Source: Anaerolineaceae bacterium
Lineage (GTDB): Bacteria; Chloroflexota; Anaerolineae; Anaerolineales; Villigracilaceae
DNA length: 64,000 bases
Direction of reading: 5' to 3'
Assembly (NCBI GenBank): GCA_009772985.1
Contig: WOUS01000002.1
Coordinates: forward strand, 1-64,000
The notes beneath the pieces are model-generated. The model did not search any database. It was not told the origin of the DNA and saw only the letters and a list, made by a program, of their open reading frames with translations. Each line of letters begins with the position of its first letter. Positions within the stretch are counted from its first letter, which is position 1. Positions 8,096-16,267 of this stretch are shown piece by piece. The position numbers and the translations under genes were made by a program.

Positions 8096-9100
8096 ATGAT
8101 TGACGGTTTCAATGTTCCCTGGATTTGGCTGCTCCTGGTAGGAATCCCGCTGGCCTCTATCATCGTGGCCCTGGTGGTGCGTTCCCTCTTCGAGGGGGAG
8201 GGGAAGAAGAAGCGCAATGTCGGCAGCCCGTACATCTGGACCGGCGCGGCCGCTCTCCTGGGGGTGGGGGTCTGGTTCCTGACCCGCCGGATGTACAGCG
8301 GCTCACTGCATATTTATTTCTACGGCATCCTGATCATGATCGGCGTGATCGCCGCCACCGCGCTGGCCTATCACGAGGCCGCCCGCCGCAAACTGGACCC
8401 CGACATCATCCTGGACATGCTCTTCTGGGCGGTGCTGGGCGGCATCATCGGGGCGCGGCTCTGGCACGTTTTCACGCCCCCGCCCAGCATGCTGGTGGCC
8501 GACCCGCTCTCGGGTGAATTGGTCAACCCTTATTTTGTCGGCGGCTACCCACACATCTTTGACATCTTCAATGTCCGCATGGGCGGGCTTGGCATCCCGG
8601 GCGCGGTCATCGGCGGGGCGCTGGTGGTCTGGATTTATTGCCGCAAGAAAAAACTCTCCTTCCTGACCTGGGCCGACGTCATCGTTCCCGGCCTGGCGCT
8701 GGCGCAGGCCATCGGACGCTGGGGCAATTTCTTCAACCAGGAAGTGTACGGCAAGCCGACTGACCTGCCGTGGAAGATATTCATCGAGCCGTTGCGGCGC
8801 GTGTCCGGGTACGAAAACTACGATTACTTCCATCCGCTGTTCCTGTACGAATCACTTTACAACTTGATGGCGATGGCGATCCTGCTCTGGCTGGGCCGGC
8901 GCTTCCCCAAGCGGCTCAAGGAAGGCGACCTCTTCCTGATCTACCTCATCCTGTATTCCGTCGCGCGTTTCCTGCTCGACTTCCTGCGCCTTGACGCCTC
9001 GCAGATCGGCGGCGTCAACGCCAATCAGACGTTCGTTGCGATCGTTGGGCTGGTTTCGGCGGGACTGCTCATCTACCGGCACAAATTTGCCCGGAAATAA
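8096..9100 (+). CDS. lgt: Prolipoprotein diacylglyceryl transferase
   Basis: A 334-residue integral membrane enzyme that attaches diacylglycerol from phosphatidylglycerol to the lipobox cysteine of prolipoproteins. The signature GRWGNFFNQEVYG is at about 208-220, and HPLFLYESLYN, a second conserved Lgt motif, follows at about 245. Seven or so membrane helices are apparent. AGGAG lies 6 nt before the ATG. The window encodes several lipobox proteins (MalE, GH13, GH57, the right-edge protein) that would be its substrates. An extra N-terminal helix of about 70 residues precedes the usual Lgt core. Confidence 0.95.
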   Translation: MIDGFNVPWIWLLLVGIPLASIIVALVVRSLFEGEGKKKRNVGSPYIWTGAAALLGVGVWFLTRRMYSGSLHIYFYGILIMIGVIAATALAYHEAARRKLDPDIILDMLFWAVLGGIIGARLWHVFTPPPSMLVADPLSGELVNPYFVGGYPHIFDIFNVRMGGLGIPGAVIGGALVVWIYCRKKKLSFLTWADVIVPGLALAQAIGRWGNFFNQEVYGKPTDLPWKIFIEPLRRVSGYENYDYFHPLFLYESLYNLMAMAILLWLGRRFPKRLKEGDLFLIYLILYSVARFLLDFLRLDASQIGGVNANQTFVAIVGLVSAGLLIYRHKFARK

Positions 9101-9105
9101 TCTTT

Positions 9106-9127
9106 AGGGGCGCGGCAACGCGCCCCT
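9106..9127 (+). terminator. Stem-loop after lgt (terminator or REP-like)
   Basis: Nine-base-pair stem AGGGGCGCG/CGCGCCCCT with loop GCAA lies five bases after the lgt stop and is followed by GAATTTT. The T-tract is short, so it may be a weak terminator. The TAGGGGCG head also resembles the GTAGGGGCG palindromes at 20757, 34488 and 55915. Confidence 0.55.
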
Positions 9128-9138
9128 GAATTTTCCCC

Positions 9139-10062
9139 ATGATCCAGGCTGAAGACCTGAGCAAACAGTTCGGCGATTATTGGGCCGTGGACGGCGTCCA
9201 TCTGGACGTGCGCCCCGGCCAGGTGCTGGCCCTGCTCGGTCAGAACGGCGCGGGGAAAACCACCACGGTGCGCATGTTGACCTCGGTCCTGCTCCCCACG
9301 CGCGGGCGGGCCAGCATCGCCGGCTACGACGTGGTGCGCCAGCCGGAACAGGTGCGCGCGCTGGTGGGGGTGTTGACCGAACAGCACGGCCTGTACCTGC
9401 GCATGACCGGCGGGGAATACCTCGATTTCTATGGCCGCATCTACAACCTGGACGCCGCCGCCCGGCGCAGGCGCAGCGCCGAACTGCTGGGCTACTTTGG
9501 CCTGGCAGAGGCCGCCCGCCAGCGCATCGGGGAATACTCCAAGGGCATGCGCCAGAAACTGGCCCTGGCGCGCACCCTCATCCACGAACCGCCGGTCCTG
9601 CTGCTCGACGAACCCACCTCCGCCATGGACCCCGAGTCTGCCCGGCTGGTGCGCGATTCCATCGCCAGCCTGCGCTCGTCCAACCGCGCCATCATCATCT
9701 GCACGCACAACCTGGTGGAAGCCGAACTGCTGGCCGACCATGTCGCCATCATCCGCCGCGGCCGCATCCTGGTCAGCGGGCCGGTGGAGGAGTTGAAGGC
9801 GCGCTTGCTCGGCGCGCCCATCTACGAGGTGCGGATGCGGAACGGCTGGCGCGGCGGGACCCTCAGCCTGCCTCCCGGCGTCGAACTGGTGACCGAATCC
9901 GGGACCGGCGCGCGCTTCCGCGTGGCCGACGCCGAGGCATCCAACCCGGTCCTGCTCCAGCAGTTGATGACGCGCGGCGACGAGATCGTCGCCATGCAGG
10001 AGGTGCCGCGTACGCTCGAGGAAGTCTACCTGGCGGCCATGCAGAAGGTGCCCCATGACTGA
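9139..10062 (+). CDS. ABC transporter ATP-binding protein
   Basis: A 307-residue cytoplasmic ATPase subunit of an ABC-2 exporter. Walker A GQNGAGKTT is at about 34-42, the signature YSKGMRQK at about 132-139 and Walker B VLLLDEPTSAMD at about 152-163, followed by the switch His in ICTHN. A C-terminal extension of about 80 residues is typical of NatA/DrrA-type subunits. Its stop overlaps the start of the permease gene by 8 nt, so the pair is one transcription unit. Substrate unknown. Confidence 0.92.
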   Translation: MIQAEDLSKQFGDYWAVDGVHLDVRPGQVLALLGQNGAGKTTTVRMLTSVLLPTRGRASIAGYDVVRQPEQVRALVGVLTEQHGLYLRMTGGEYLDFYGRIYNLDAAARRRRSAELLGYFGLAEAARQRIGEYSKGMRQKLALARTLIHEPPVLLLDEPTSAMDPESARLVRDSIASLRSSNRAIIICTHNLVEAELLADHVAIIRRGRILVSGPVEELKARLLGAPIYEVRMRNGWRGGTLSLPPGVELVTESGTGARFRVADAEASNPVLLQQLMTRGDEIVAMQEVPRTLEEVYLAAMQKVPHD

Positions 10063-11482
10063 ACGACTGCGTGACCAACTCCGCCCGGCCTGGCTGGTGG
10101 CCTGGCGCGAGTTGCGCGACCAGCTGCGCGACTGGCGTATCCTCGTTCCCATCTTCGCGCTGACGTTATTTTTTCCCTTCCTGATGAACTTCACGGCGCG
10201 CGCCGCCCTGGACTTTGCCACCCAGTACGGCACGCCGCTGATCGGCGAGCGTTTCGTGCCGTTCCTGCTGATGGTGGTCGGGTTCTTCCCCATCACGGTC
10301 TCGCTGGTGATCGCCCTGGAGACATTCGTCGGCGAGAAGGAGCGCGGCACGATCGAGCCGCTGCTCTCCAGCCCGCTCAAGGACTGGCAGTTGTTCATGG
10401 GCAAACTGACCGCCGCGGCCGGCGCTCCGCTGGTGACGGCGTATCTCGGCATCACAGTCTACCTCGTCAGCCTGCATTTCAACGGCGTCCCGCTGCCGGA
10501 CCTGAACCGCCTCGCGCAGACGGTCATGCTGACGAGCGTGCAGGCAGTGCTGATGGTCAGCGGGGCGATCCTGATCTCGACCCAGGCCACTTCCGTGCGC
10601 GCCGCCAACCTGATGTCCTCGTTCGTCATCATCCCCATCGCCCTGCTGATCCAGGGCGAGAGCATCCTGATGTTCTGGGGCAACCACCAGGTGCTCTGGC
10701 TGGCGGTGGCGGCGGTGGCGGTGCTGGCCGCGCTGCTCGTGCGGGTGGGGCTGGCGCACTTCCAGCGCGAGGCCCTGCTCGGCCGCGAGATTGACATACT
10801 CAACCTGCGCTGGATGGGGCGCACCTTCTGGCGCGCCTTCCGGGGCGAGGCGAAATCCTTCGGCGATTGGTACCGGCGCGAGGTGCCGCGCACGCTGCGC
10901 CGCCAGCGGACCTCGATCCTGCTGACGCTGGTGCTGGGCGTGATCGCGGCCGCCGGCGCGTACTGGTGGTCTGCCTCCCACGCGGCAGAACTGGCGGCCG
11001 CCTCCGGGTCCGGCGACCTGACGCAGGTCTTCGGTCAAGACGCGGGCCTGCCCGGCGACGCGATCTCCTTCCCGGTCATTTTCTGGCACAACCTCCGGGC
11101 GGTGCTGGTTATCTCCCTGCTCGGCCTGTTCTCGTTCGGCGTGCTGGGCGCGCTGTTCTATCTTGTCAACATGGCGGTCATCGGCGGCGTGCTGGGCGCG
11201 TTCGAGGCATCCGGGATTTCGCCGCTCCTGCTGGCGGTGTACGGCATCCTGCCGCACGGCATTTTCGAAATCCCGGCGTTGATCCTGTCGAGCGCGGCCA
11301 TCCTGCATTTCGGCGTGACCCTGGTGACGCCCGACACGCGCAAGACGCTGGGCGAGTCCATGATCGAGGGCCTGGCGGACTGGGCGAAGGTGACCCTGGG
11401 CGTGGCCCTGCCCCTGCTGGCGGTGGCCGCGGCGGTGGAGACGTGGATTACTCCCGTCCTATTGCTTTCCGTCCTGAAATAG
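10055..11482 (+). CDS. ABC-2 permease fused to a SpoIIM domain
   Basis: A 475-residue membrane protein. Residues 1-265 form an ABC-2 type permease with about six helices and a FVGEKERGTIEPLLSSPL element typical of that family. Residues about 345-475 match the SpoIIM/DUF95 pattern (LFSFGVLGALFYLVNMAVIG, then ILPHGIFEIPALILSSA), a domain otherwise encoded separately, as in the SpoIID/M/P engulfment complex or next to RDD/DUF58 genes. Roughly 80 residues of soluble linker join them. The ATP-binding subunit overlaps upstream by 8 nt. Coupling of an exporter to a SpoIIM-like module suggests a cell-envelope role, but this is inference. Confidence 0.82.
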   Translation: MTERLRDQLRPAWLVAWRELRDQLRDWRILVPIFALTLFFPFLMNFTARAALDFATQYGTPLIGERFVPFLLMVVGFFPITVSLVIALETFVGEKERGTIEPLLSSPLKDWQLFMGKLTAAAGAPLVTAYLGITVYLVSLHFNGVPLPDLNRLAQTVMLTSVQAVLMVSGAILISTQATSVRAANLMSSFVIIPIALLIQGESILMFWGNHQVLWLAVAAVAVLAALLVRVGLAHFQREALLGREIDILNLRWMGRTFWRAFRGEAKSFGDWYRREVPRTLRRQRTSILLTLVLGVIAAAGAYWWSASHAAELAAASGSGDLTQVFGQDAGLPGDAISFPVIFWHNLRAVLVISLLGLFSFGVLGALFYLVNMAVIGGVLGAFEASGISPLLLAVYGILPHGIFEIPALILSSAAILHFGVTLVTPDTRKTLGESMIEGLADWAKVTLGVALPLLAVAAAVETWITPVLLLSVLK

Positions 11483-11509
11483 GTTTGAATGGGGAAAACA
11501 GGAACTGCC

Positions 11510-12265
11510 ATGCCAAAACTGATCATCCTCGGTTCGTCGAATGCCATCCCCGACAAGGATCACGAGAACACGCACATGGTCATCGTGGGAAAGGAGCGCG
11601 CCGTGCTGGTGGACTGCGTCAGCAACCCGATCCTGCGCCTTCCGCAGGCGGGCGTGAAGCTGGACGCCATCACCGACATCATCCTGACGCACTTCCATCC
11701 CGACCACGTTTCCGGCGTGCCGCTGCTCCTGATGAACATGTGGCTGATGGGGCGGCGCAAGCCGCTGAACGTCTACGGCCTGCACCACACGCTCGACCGG
11801 ATGGAAGACCTGATGAGTTCGTACTCCTGGGACGAGTGGCCGGGATTCTTCCCGGTGGCGTTCTTCCGCCTGCCGATGCAGGAACTGTCGCAGGTGCTGG
11901 AGTGCGACGAGTTCCGCGTGCTTGCCTCGCCGGTGCATCACATGATCCCGGCCATCGGCCTGCGCGTGGAGTTCAAGAAATCAAAGCAGTCGCTGGCCTA
12001 TTCCTGCGACACCGAGCCGTGCGACGAGGTGATCCACCTGGCCGAGGGGGCGGACGTGCTTATCCACGAGGCGGCGGGAGCCTTCATCGGGCACTCGTCC
12101 GCCGCGCAGGCGGGGGAGATGGCGCGGCAGGCCGAGGCCGGGGCGCTGATCCTCATCCACTACCCGACCGGGAAGTATGCCTCAGGCGACCTGGCTGCCG
12201 AAGCGCGCGAGCGGTTCGAGGGTCCGGTGCGCCTCGCCGAGGATTTCATGGAAATTGAGTTCTGA
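11510..12265 (+). CDS. Metallo-beta-lactamase fold hydrolase, RNase Z/PhnP-like
   Basis: A 251-residue dinuclear-metal hydrolase. The metal motif HFHPDH is at about 61-66. A further ligand pattern HH, then SCDTEP (Asp) and a distal H in HYPTGK complete the fold. The gene is close in layout to RNase Z and other small MBL hydrolases, but lacks a clear exosite arm, so tRNA processing is only one option. An ATG at 11489 is in frame, but AGGA at 11500-11503 favours the ATG at 11510. It follows the permease by 27 nt. Confidence 0.8.
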   Translation: MPKLIILGSSNAIPDKDHENTHMVIVGKERAVLVDCVSNPILRLPQAGVKLDAITDIILTHFHPDHVSGVPLLLMNMWLMGRRKPLNVYGLHHTLDRMEDLMSSYSWDEWPGFFPVAFFRLPMQELSQVLECDEFRVLASPVHHMIPAIGLRVEFKKSKQSLAYSCDTEPCDEVIHLAEGADVLIHEAAGAFIGHSSAAQAGEMARQAEAGALILIHYPTGKYASGDLAAEARERFEGPVRLAEDFMEIEF

Positions 12266-12295
12266 TGCCTTGCTTCCTCTCTGGGCCATTCAAAT

Positions 12296-12384
12296 CTGCA
12301 GATTACGCAGATTGCGCAGATTTTTCTGCGCAATCTGTTTAATTTCTGTAATCTGTGTAATCCGTGTAATCTGTGTAATCTGTG
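12296..12384. repeat. Word-type palindromic array (AATCTGYG)
   Basis: Intergenic array between convergent genes. A perfect 13-bp stem (12308-12320 with 12325-12337, TTTT loop) is followed by four tandem 9-mers GTAATCTGT (12348-12383, one substitution). The left arm is itself built of CAGATT/GCGCAGA words, so the whole can fold as one imperfect hairpin. It could help terminate both convergent transcripts. Confidence 0.8.
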
Positions 12385-12386
12385 GC

Positions 12387-12405
12387 TAACCCCTCTTCGG
12401 GGTTA
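12387..12405 (-). terminator. Stem-loop overlapping the HNH stop codon
   Basis: TAACCCC/GGGGTTA arms (7 bp) with a 5-nt loop. The TAA stop of the HNH gene forms the first arm on the reverse strand. No strong T-run follows, so activity is uncertain. Confidence 0.4.
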
Positions 12406-12906
12406 CCATCCCTGGATGAACTGTTCCCACTCGCTGTTCTTCTCCAGGTGTCGCCCAAAAATGTAGTTGGCGTTGGCGGGCGGTTCCTTCGGGATGTGGA
12501 GCAGGTTCATGTGGGCTTCGTTCAACTGGCGCCCGCCCTTGTGGTGGTTGCAGGCCGGGCAGGCTGCCGCCACGTTCGTCCAGGTGTGCTCGCCGCCCAA
12601 ATGCCTGGGCAACACGTGATCCACCGTCAGATCTGCGGCGTGCCGCCCGCAGTACTGGCAGGTATAATTGTCCCGGCGGAACACCTCGCGGCGGGTCAGT
12701 TTGACCCGCGGCCGCGGGCGGTGCACCATCTGGTCGAGGCGGATGACGGACGGGCGGGGGATGACGAGCGTGACGGTATGGATCCACCCGCGGCCATTCA
12801 TGACCATGCCCGCTTTGCCTGATAAAATCAGGCCGATGGCCCGCCGGGTGTTGCAGATGTTGATCGGCTCGAAGTTGGCGTTGAGAACCAGTACCGGCGC
12901 TTCCAT
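12403..12906 (-). CDS. HNH endonuclease family protein
   Basis: A 167-residue protein with an HNH (McrA-like) nuclease domain. Zinc cysteines CQYC (83-86) and CPAC (116-119) bracket the catalytic TVDHVLPR (DH at 96-97) and N111. The N-terminal 70 residues match the standalone bacterial HNH proteins that begin VLVLNANFEPI. No intron, intein or restriction partner is visible, so it appears chromosomal and free-standing. The open frame extends to 13065, but GGAGG four bases before the ATG at 12906 fixes the start. Its role (repair, phage defence or other) is unknown. Confidence 0.87.
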   Translation of the reverse strand: MEAPVLVLNANFEPINICNTRRAIGLILSGKAGMVMNGRGWIHTVTLVIPRPSVIRLDQMVHRPRPRVKLTRREVFRRDNYTCQYCGRHAADLTVDHVLPRHLGGEHTWTNVAAACPACNHHKGGRQLNEAHMNLLHIPKEPPANANYIFGRHLEKNSEWEQFIQGW

Positions 12907-12927
12907 GGCGCCTCCACAATGGCGCAT

Positions 12928-12933
12928 ATTATA
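12928..12933 (-). promoter_or_regulatory. -10 element for the HNH gene
   Basis: The reverse strand reads GTGCTATAAT, an extended -10, 21 nt upstream of the ATG, so the leader should be about 15 nt including the Shine-Dalgarno. Confidence 0.55.
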
Positions 12934-12949
12934 GCACAAGCAGGAAAAG

Positions 12950-13040
12950 CCTTGCGAAGGTTTTGTTCCGGCAGAATTGCGGATAAAACCGGGTTTCTCG
13001 CCCGACAGCAAAGCCCAGGCACGGCGGAACCTTCGCAAGG
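12950..13040. repeat. 13-bp inverted repeat pair flanking 65 bp
   Basis: CCTTGCGAAGGTT at 12950-12962 is the exact reverse complement of AACCTTCGCAAGG at 13028-13040. The pair lies in the divergent gap between the HNH gene and the epimerase gene. It could be a MITE-like remnant or a regulatory dyad. Confidence 0.65.
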
Positions 13041-13068
13041 GTGAGTAGTAACAGGAAAGGAGCAAAAA

Positions 13069-13998
13069 ATGCGCGTTCTAATGACCGGCGGAACAGGATT
13101 GATCGGGACGGCTTTGACGCAGTCCCTGCTGGCAGACGGGCACTCCGTCTGGGCGCTCACGCGGCGGGACCCGGGACCGGCCCTTCGTCTGCGCTCAGGG
13201 CAGGCCTTGGCGACCGGGAACCTGACCCTCGTCCGCTGGGACGGGCGCACGCCCTCCGGCTGGGGCGGCCTCGTCTCCGAAACGGACGCGGTCGTCAACC
13301 TGGCCGGGGAGAGTTTGTCAAAGTGGCCGTGGACGGAGAAGCAGAAGGCGCGCTTCTGGCAGAGCCGGGTGGACGCCGGCCGCGCCCTCGTGGAGGCCAT
13401 CCGCTCCGCCTCGCCGCGCCCGCAAGCCTTGATCCAGATTTCGGGCATCAACCATTACGGTATGCACGGTGAACCGGCGGACGAATCCACGCCTCCCGGC
13501 GGCGATTTCCTCGCCCGCCTGACGGTGGCCTGGGAGGACGCGACGAAGGAAGTGGAGTCGCTCGGCGTGCGGCGATGCGTCGTCCGCCTGGGGGTGGTGC
13601 TGGCAAAACGCGGCAGTCTCTTCCCGCTGATGGCCCTGCCGGTGCGGATGTTTGCCGGAGGTCCCATCGGCAGCGGGAAACAGGCCGTGCCGTGGGTCCA
13701 TCTCGACGATGTGACCGGCGCGCTGCGCTTCCTGCTGGAAAACGAGCAGGCTTCCGGCGCGTACAATTTGATCGCCCCTGAGCCGGTCTCGAACGCCGAT
13801 TTCTACAAGGCGCTGGCGAAGGCGCTGGGCCGCCCGTACTGGCTCCCGGCCCCGGCATTCCTGCTCCGGTTGGCGCTGGGCGGCATGTCGGTGCTGGTGG
13901 TGGACGGACGGTACGCGCAGCCGAAGCGCCTGCTGGAGGCGGGATACCGGTTCCAGGTCGAGGGGATGGGGGAGGCGATGAAGAGATTGGTGGGGTGA
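13069..13998 (+). CDS. TIGR01777-family NAD(P)-dependent epimerase (YfcH/SDR39U1-like)
   Basis: A 309-residue extended short-chain dehydrogenase. The Rossmann motif MTGGTGLIG is at about 5-13 and the family markers VVNLAGESL and SGINHYG follow. The C-terminal DUF1731 piece is at about 255-305. In place of the usual short loop after the second strand it carries LRLRSGQALA (about 39-48). This matches the reading of a dispersed nucleotide repeat (13185-13210) rather than family sequence. AAAGGAGC precedes the ATG. A strong terminator follows. Cellular substrate unknown. Confidence 0.87.
   Translation: MRVLMTGGTGLIGTALTQSLLADGHSVWALTRRDPGPALRLRSGQALATGNLTLVRWDGRTPSGWGGLVSETDAVVNLAGESLSKWPWTEKQKARFWQSRVDAGRALVEAIRSASPRPQALIQISGINHYGMHGEPADESTPPGGDFLARLTVAWEDATKEVESLGVRRCVVRLGVVLAKRGSLFPLMALPVRMFAGGPIGSGKQAVPWVHLDDVTGALRFLLENEQASGAYNLIAPEPVSNADFYKALAKALGRPYWLPAPAFLLRLALGGMSVLVVDGRYAQPKRLLEAGYRFQVEGMGEAMKRLVG
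13185..13211 (+). repeat. Dispersed repeat inserted in frame within the epimerase gene
   Basis: The segment CTTCGTCTGCGCTCAGGGCA with flanking GCCCT/AGGGC arms encodes the extra LRLRSGQA stretch. TTCGACAGACTCAGG-type relatives occur in non-coding DNA near 46337 and 53200. Confidence 0.5.
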
Positions 13999-14041
13999 AA
14001 GATGGTCACTCAGGCGGGGAGATATTGGGTCGGGAAAGCAG

Positions 14042-14066
14042 AGACGCCCGGGTAGGGCGTCTTTTT
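14042..14066 (+). terminator. Rho-independent terminator of the epimerase gene
   Basis: Perfect 8-bp stem AGACGCCC/GGGCGTCT, 5-nt loop, then TTTT. It lies 44 nt after the epimerase stop. Confidence 0.85.
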
Positions 14067-14200
14067 GGCTAAGGGCTGGCGTAATGGCGGGGTGGATTTG
14101 CATGACTACCAAATAGTATGACACAAAACTTTGCAAACCGTGCCGGTTTTCGCGGGGAAATAGCTCCTCCGGCGCATGTGAGGTAGACCGGCATTTCCCA

Positions 14201-16267
14201 TTACTCAAGATCGTACTCAGCAGGAAATCTAACCTGAATGCTGAGTTTTTGGCTAATGAAGTCGCGAATATCTATAAGTAACTTATCGTAGCGGCCGAGA
14301 GCGTCTTGGTAACCTTCCTTTACATTCGGCGGCAGATCGCGGTTATTAAGTTCAGAATAAATTATCCGTCTCGCACGAGAATAAATACTCATGAAAATCT
14401 TCCAAGAAAGAATGTCAGTCCCAAATCTATCCAAGTAATCCTTAAACCCTCCTGGAAAGTCCAAATAATTCTGTATTTCTCTTTTATCGTGTTCAAAAAT
14501 TGAACGTAAAAACTTTGATATCAGTATCAATATCTGATCTGTGGAACCCAGTTCGAATGATTGGGGATACTCAGATACAGGGACTCTGCAATCCAGCATA
14601 ACCTCTTGAAGATAGTCTATATCACCGATTAGTCTCAAATAACCTCTGCCTATATCTGTGATCGTAATTCTAGATGCTCCAGAGCCTTGGAATTCCTCTG
14701 CTGTTAGATACCCGTCCCTGTCAGTGGAACGGATGAGTTGACGCTGAATTGCTATCAAATCGTTGATAGCTAACCTGAGCAAGTCGGTTTCCGAATATCC
14801 AAATCGACTCAAGACCTCCCGAATTTCTTTTACTGTTGCCCCATTTTCCAAAAAAGCCAAATACTGGAGAATTCTTGATTTAACTAGTAAATGGCCGTTT
14901 TCGTTGCTATCACGTACTTCAAAAACATTCTCGATGGGATGATAGCTCTTCTTCATCGAGTCGCTTTTGAATTGTTCGTTTCCTCGGCTTATCAGCCCTC
15001 TAACCACATGATAAAGAGTTAATTTATCCTTTGCCCATGCCGAATGTATCTCATTGTCTATCATCAATAGTCCATCAGCTAACTTCAATCCTAATCTAAT
15101 ACTAGGCCCACAAACCTCTTTGAAGAAATTTGTCAATTTTTCAAATTGACGAGATTTCCTATCGCTATTAATAGCTAGTATCTTGGAGAAGAAAGATGAC
15201 AGAACCTCGAGTTTTTCTCGACTTATGTCAGGCATCTTAGCGTAATGTTCTTCCGGATTTCTTAGAAAGTTGTTTAGATGGTAACATACTACCTGATGCG
15301 GTTGAGGCCCTTCATGATTTATATATTCCATAAACCCAGAGGCTCTATTCAGGTTCATAGCCTCAAATGTTTCAGGCCTTACTGCAACAATGCAATTAAT
15401 ACCTGGAATGGTATATTTCATAAGCAATTGAACAAAGGCAGTTTGGGTAGCCGGAGGAGCATTATCAATGTTGTCGAAAAAAACCATAAACCTTTCTTTC
15501 TGCCCCTCGAACTTCGTGGTATGTGTATAACGCCACAAGTGAAAGTAATAATCCAATGCAAACTCTGGATCCTCTAGTAAGGATTTCAAAATATCTTTTC
15601 GCTCTTTCATTTTGATTTCCTTTGAGAGGTTGCCTAGAATTTCTGGATGTTGTGTGTTAATCATATGCCGCAGCGCAACAAAAGCTCTGGTAGTGTAATA
15701 GGTGTCTCTTAAATTACTGATTTCCTTTTCCCAGAATATGGTTAGCTCTTCCTCTTCATCTACCGCACGAGTATCTTGCAGTGCCTCTTGAACTCTAAAA
15801 GAAATATCTTCCGCCATTTTCAATTTAGCTGACTTTTCGTCTTTGGGGTACTCAACGCGGTTGAAGTTTAACACAATATAATTTCGATGCTGGCAAGAAC
15901 CAATACAATCACACAGGGAACAATTCCCATTAGTTAGAATATCAATTATGTACCTAATAAGCGATGATTTTCCACAGCCCATGTGACCAGAGAGGCAAAT
16001 CAACGGTTCATCAGAATACACGAGTAGACGCAGAAATTTGTTTTCAAAGTCGTCTAATTTGAGTTGTCCTTCCTTGTATCCCAAGCGTTTACCAATATCA
16101 TCTTTTGCTTCTGGCGTATTGCGTGAAACGTAATAAAATGAACGATCACGTGAATCATGTTTGTGATCTGGAAATATCTTTCCCTCAAGTCCTTCATAAG
16201 GAAATATCACTTCGTACTTGGGTAAGTGTTCTCTATGGACAAGGTTGCCAAGTCTAACTAGAGTCAT
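14201..16267 (-). CDS. Large P-loop ATPase of an AT-rich two-gene island
   Basis: A 688-residue protein with no confident family name. Walker A GHMGCGKSS is at about 94-102, Walker B MVFFDNID at about 261-268 and a sensor-like CIVAVRPE at about 292-299. Between Walker A and B sits a Cys-rich cluster (C116, C119, C121, C125, H127) that could bind zinc. The C-terminal half is helical with a winged-helix-like segment (about 470-540). The pattern recalls KAP/STAND-like NTPases. The frame opens to 16315, but GGGAGG with 6-nt spacing selects the ATG at 16267. This overlaps the upstream membrane-protein gene by 14 nt. AT content and codon use differ sharply from both flanks. Confidence 0.82.
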   Translation of the reverse strand: MTLVRLGNLVHREHLPKYEVIFPYEGLEGKIFPDHKHDSRDRSFYYVSRNTPEAKDDIGKRLGYKEGQLKLDDFENKFLRLLVYSDEPLICLSGHMGCGKSSLIRYIIDILTNGNCSLCDCIGSCQHRNYIVLNFNRVEYPKDEKSAKLKMAEDISFRVQEALQDTRAVDEEEELTIFWEKEISNLRDTYYTTRAFVALRHMINTQHPEILGNLSKEIKMKERKDILKSLLEDPEFALDYYFHLWRYTHTTKFEGQKERFMVFFDNIDNAPPATQTAFVQLLMKYTIPGINCIVAVRPETFEAMNLNRASGFMEYINHEGPQPHQVVCYHLNNFLRNPEEHYAKMPDISREKLEVLSSFFSKILAINSDRKSRQFEKLTNFFKEVCGPSIRLGLKLADGLLMIDNEIHSAWAKDKLTLYHVVRGLISRGNEQFKSDSMKKSYHPIENVFEVRDSNENGHLLVKSRILQYLAFLENGATVKEIREVLSRFGYSETDLLRLAINDLIAIQRQLIRSTDRDGYLTAEEFQGSGASRITITDIGRGYLRLIGDIDYLQEVMLDCRVPVSEYPQSFELGSTDQILILISKFLRSIFEHDKREIQNYLDFPGGFKDYLDRFGTDILSWKIFMSIYSRARRIIYSELNNRDLPPNVKEGYQDALGRYDKLLIDIRDFISQKLSIQVRFPAEYDLE

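Noticed and set aside
12403-12906. Homing endonuclease in an intron or intein
   Set aside because: The HNH gene is free-standing with its own promoter and ribosome site; no interrupted host gene is seen.
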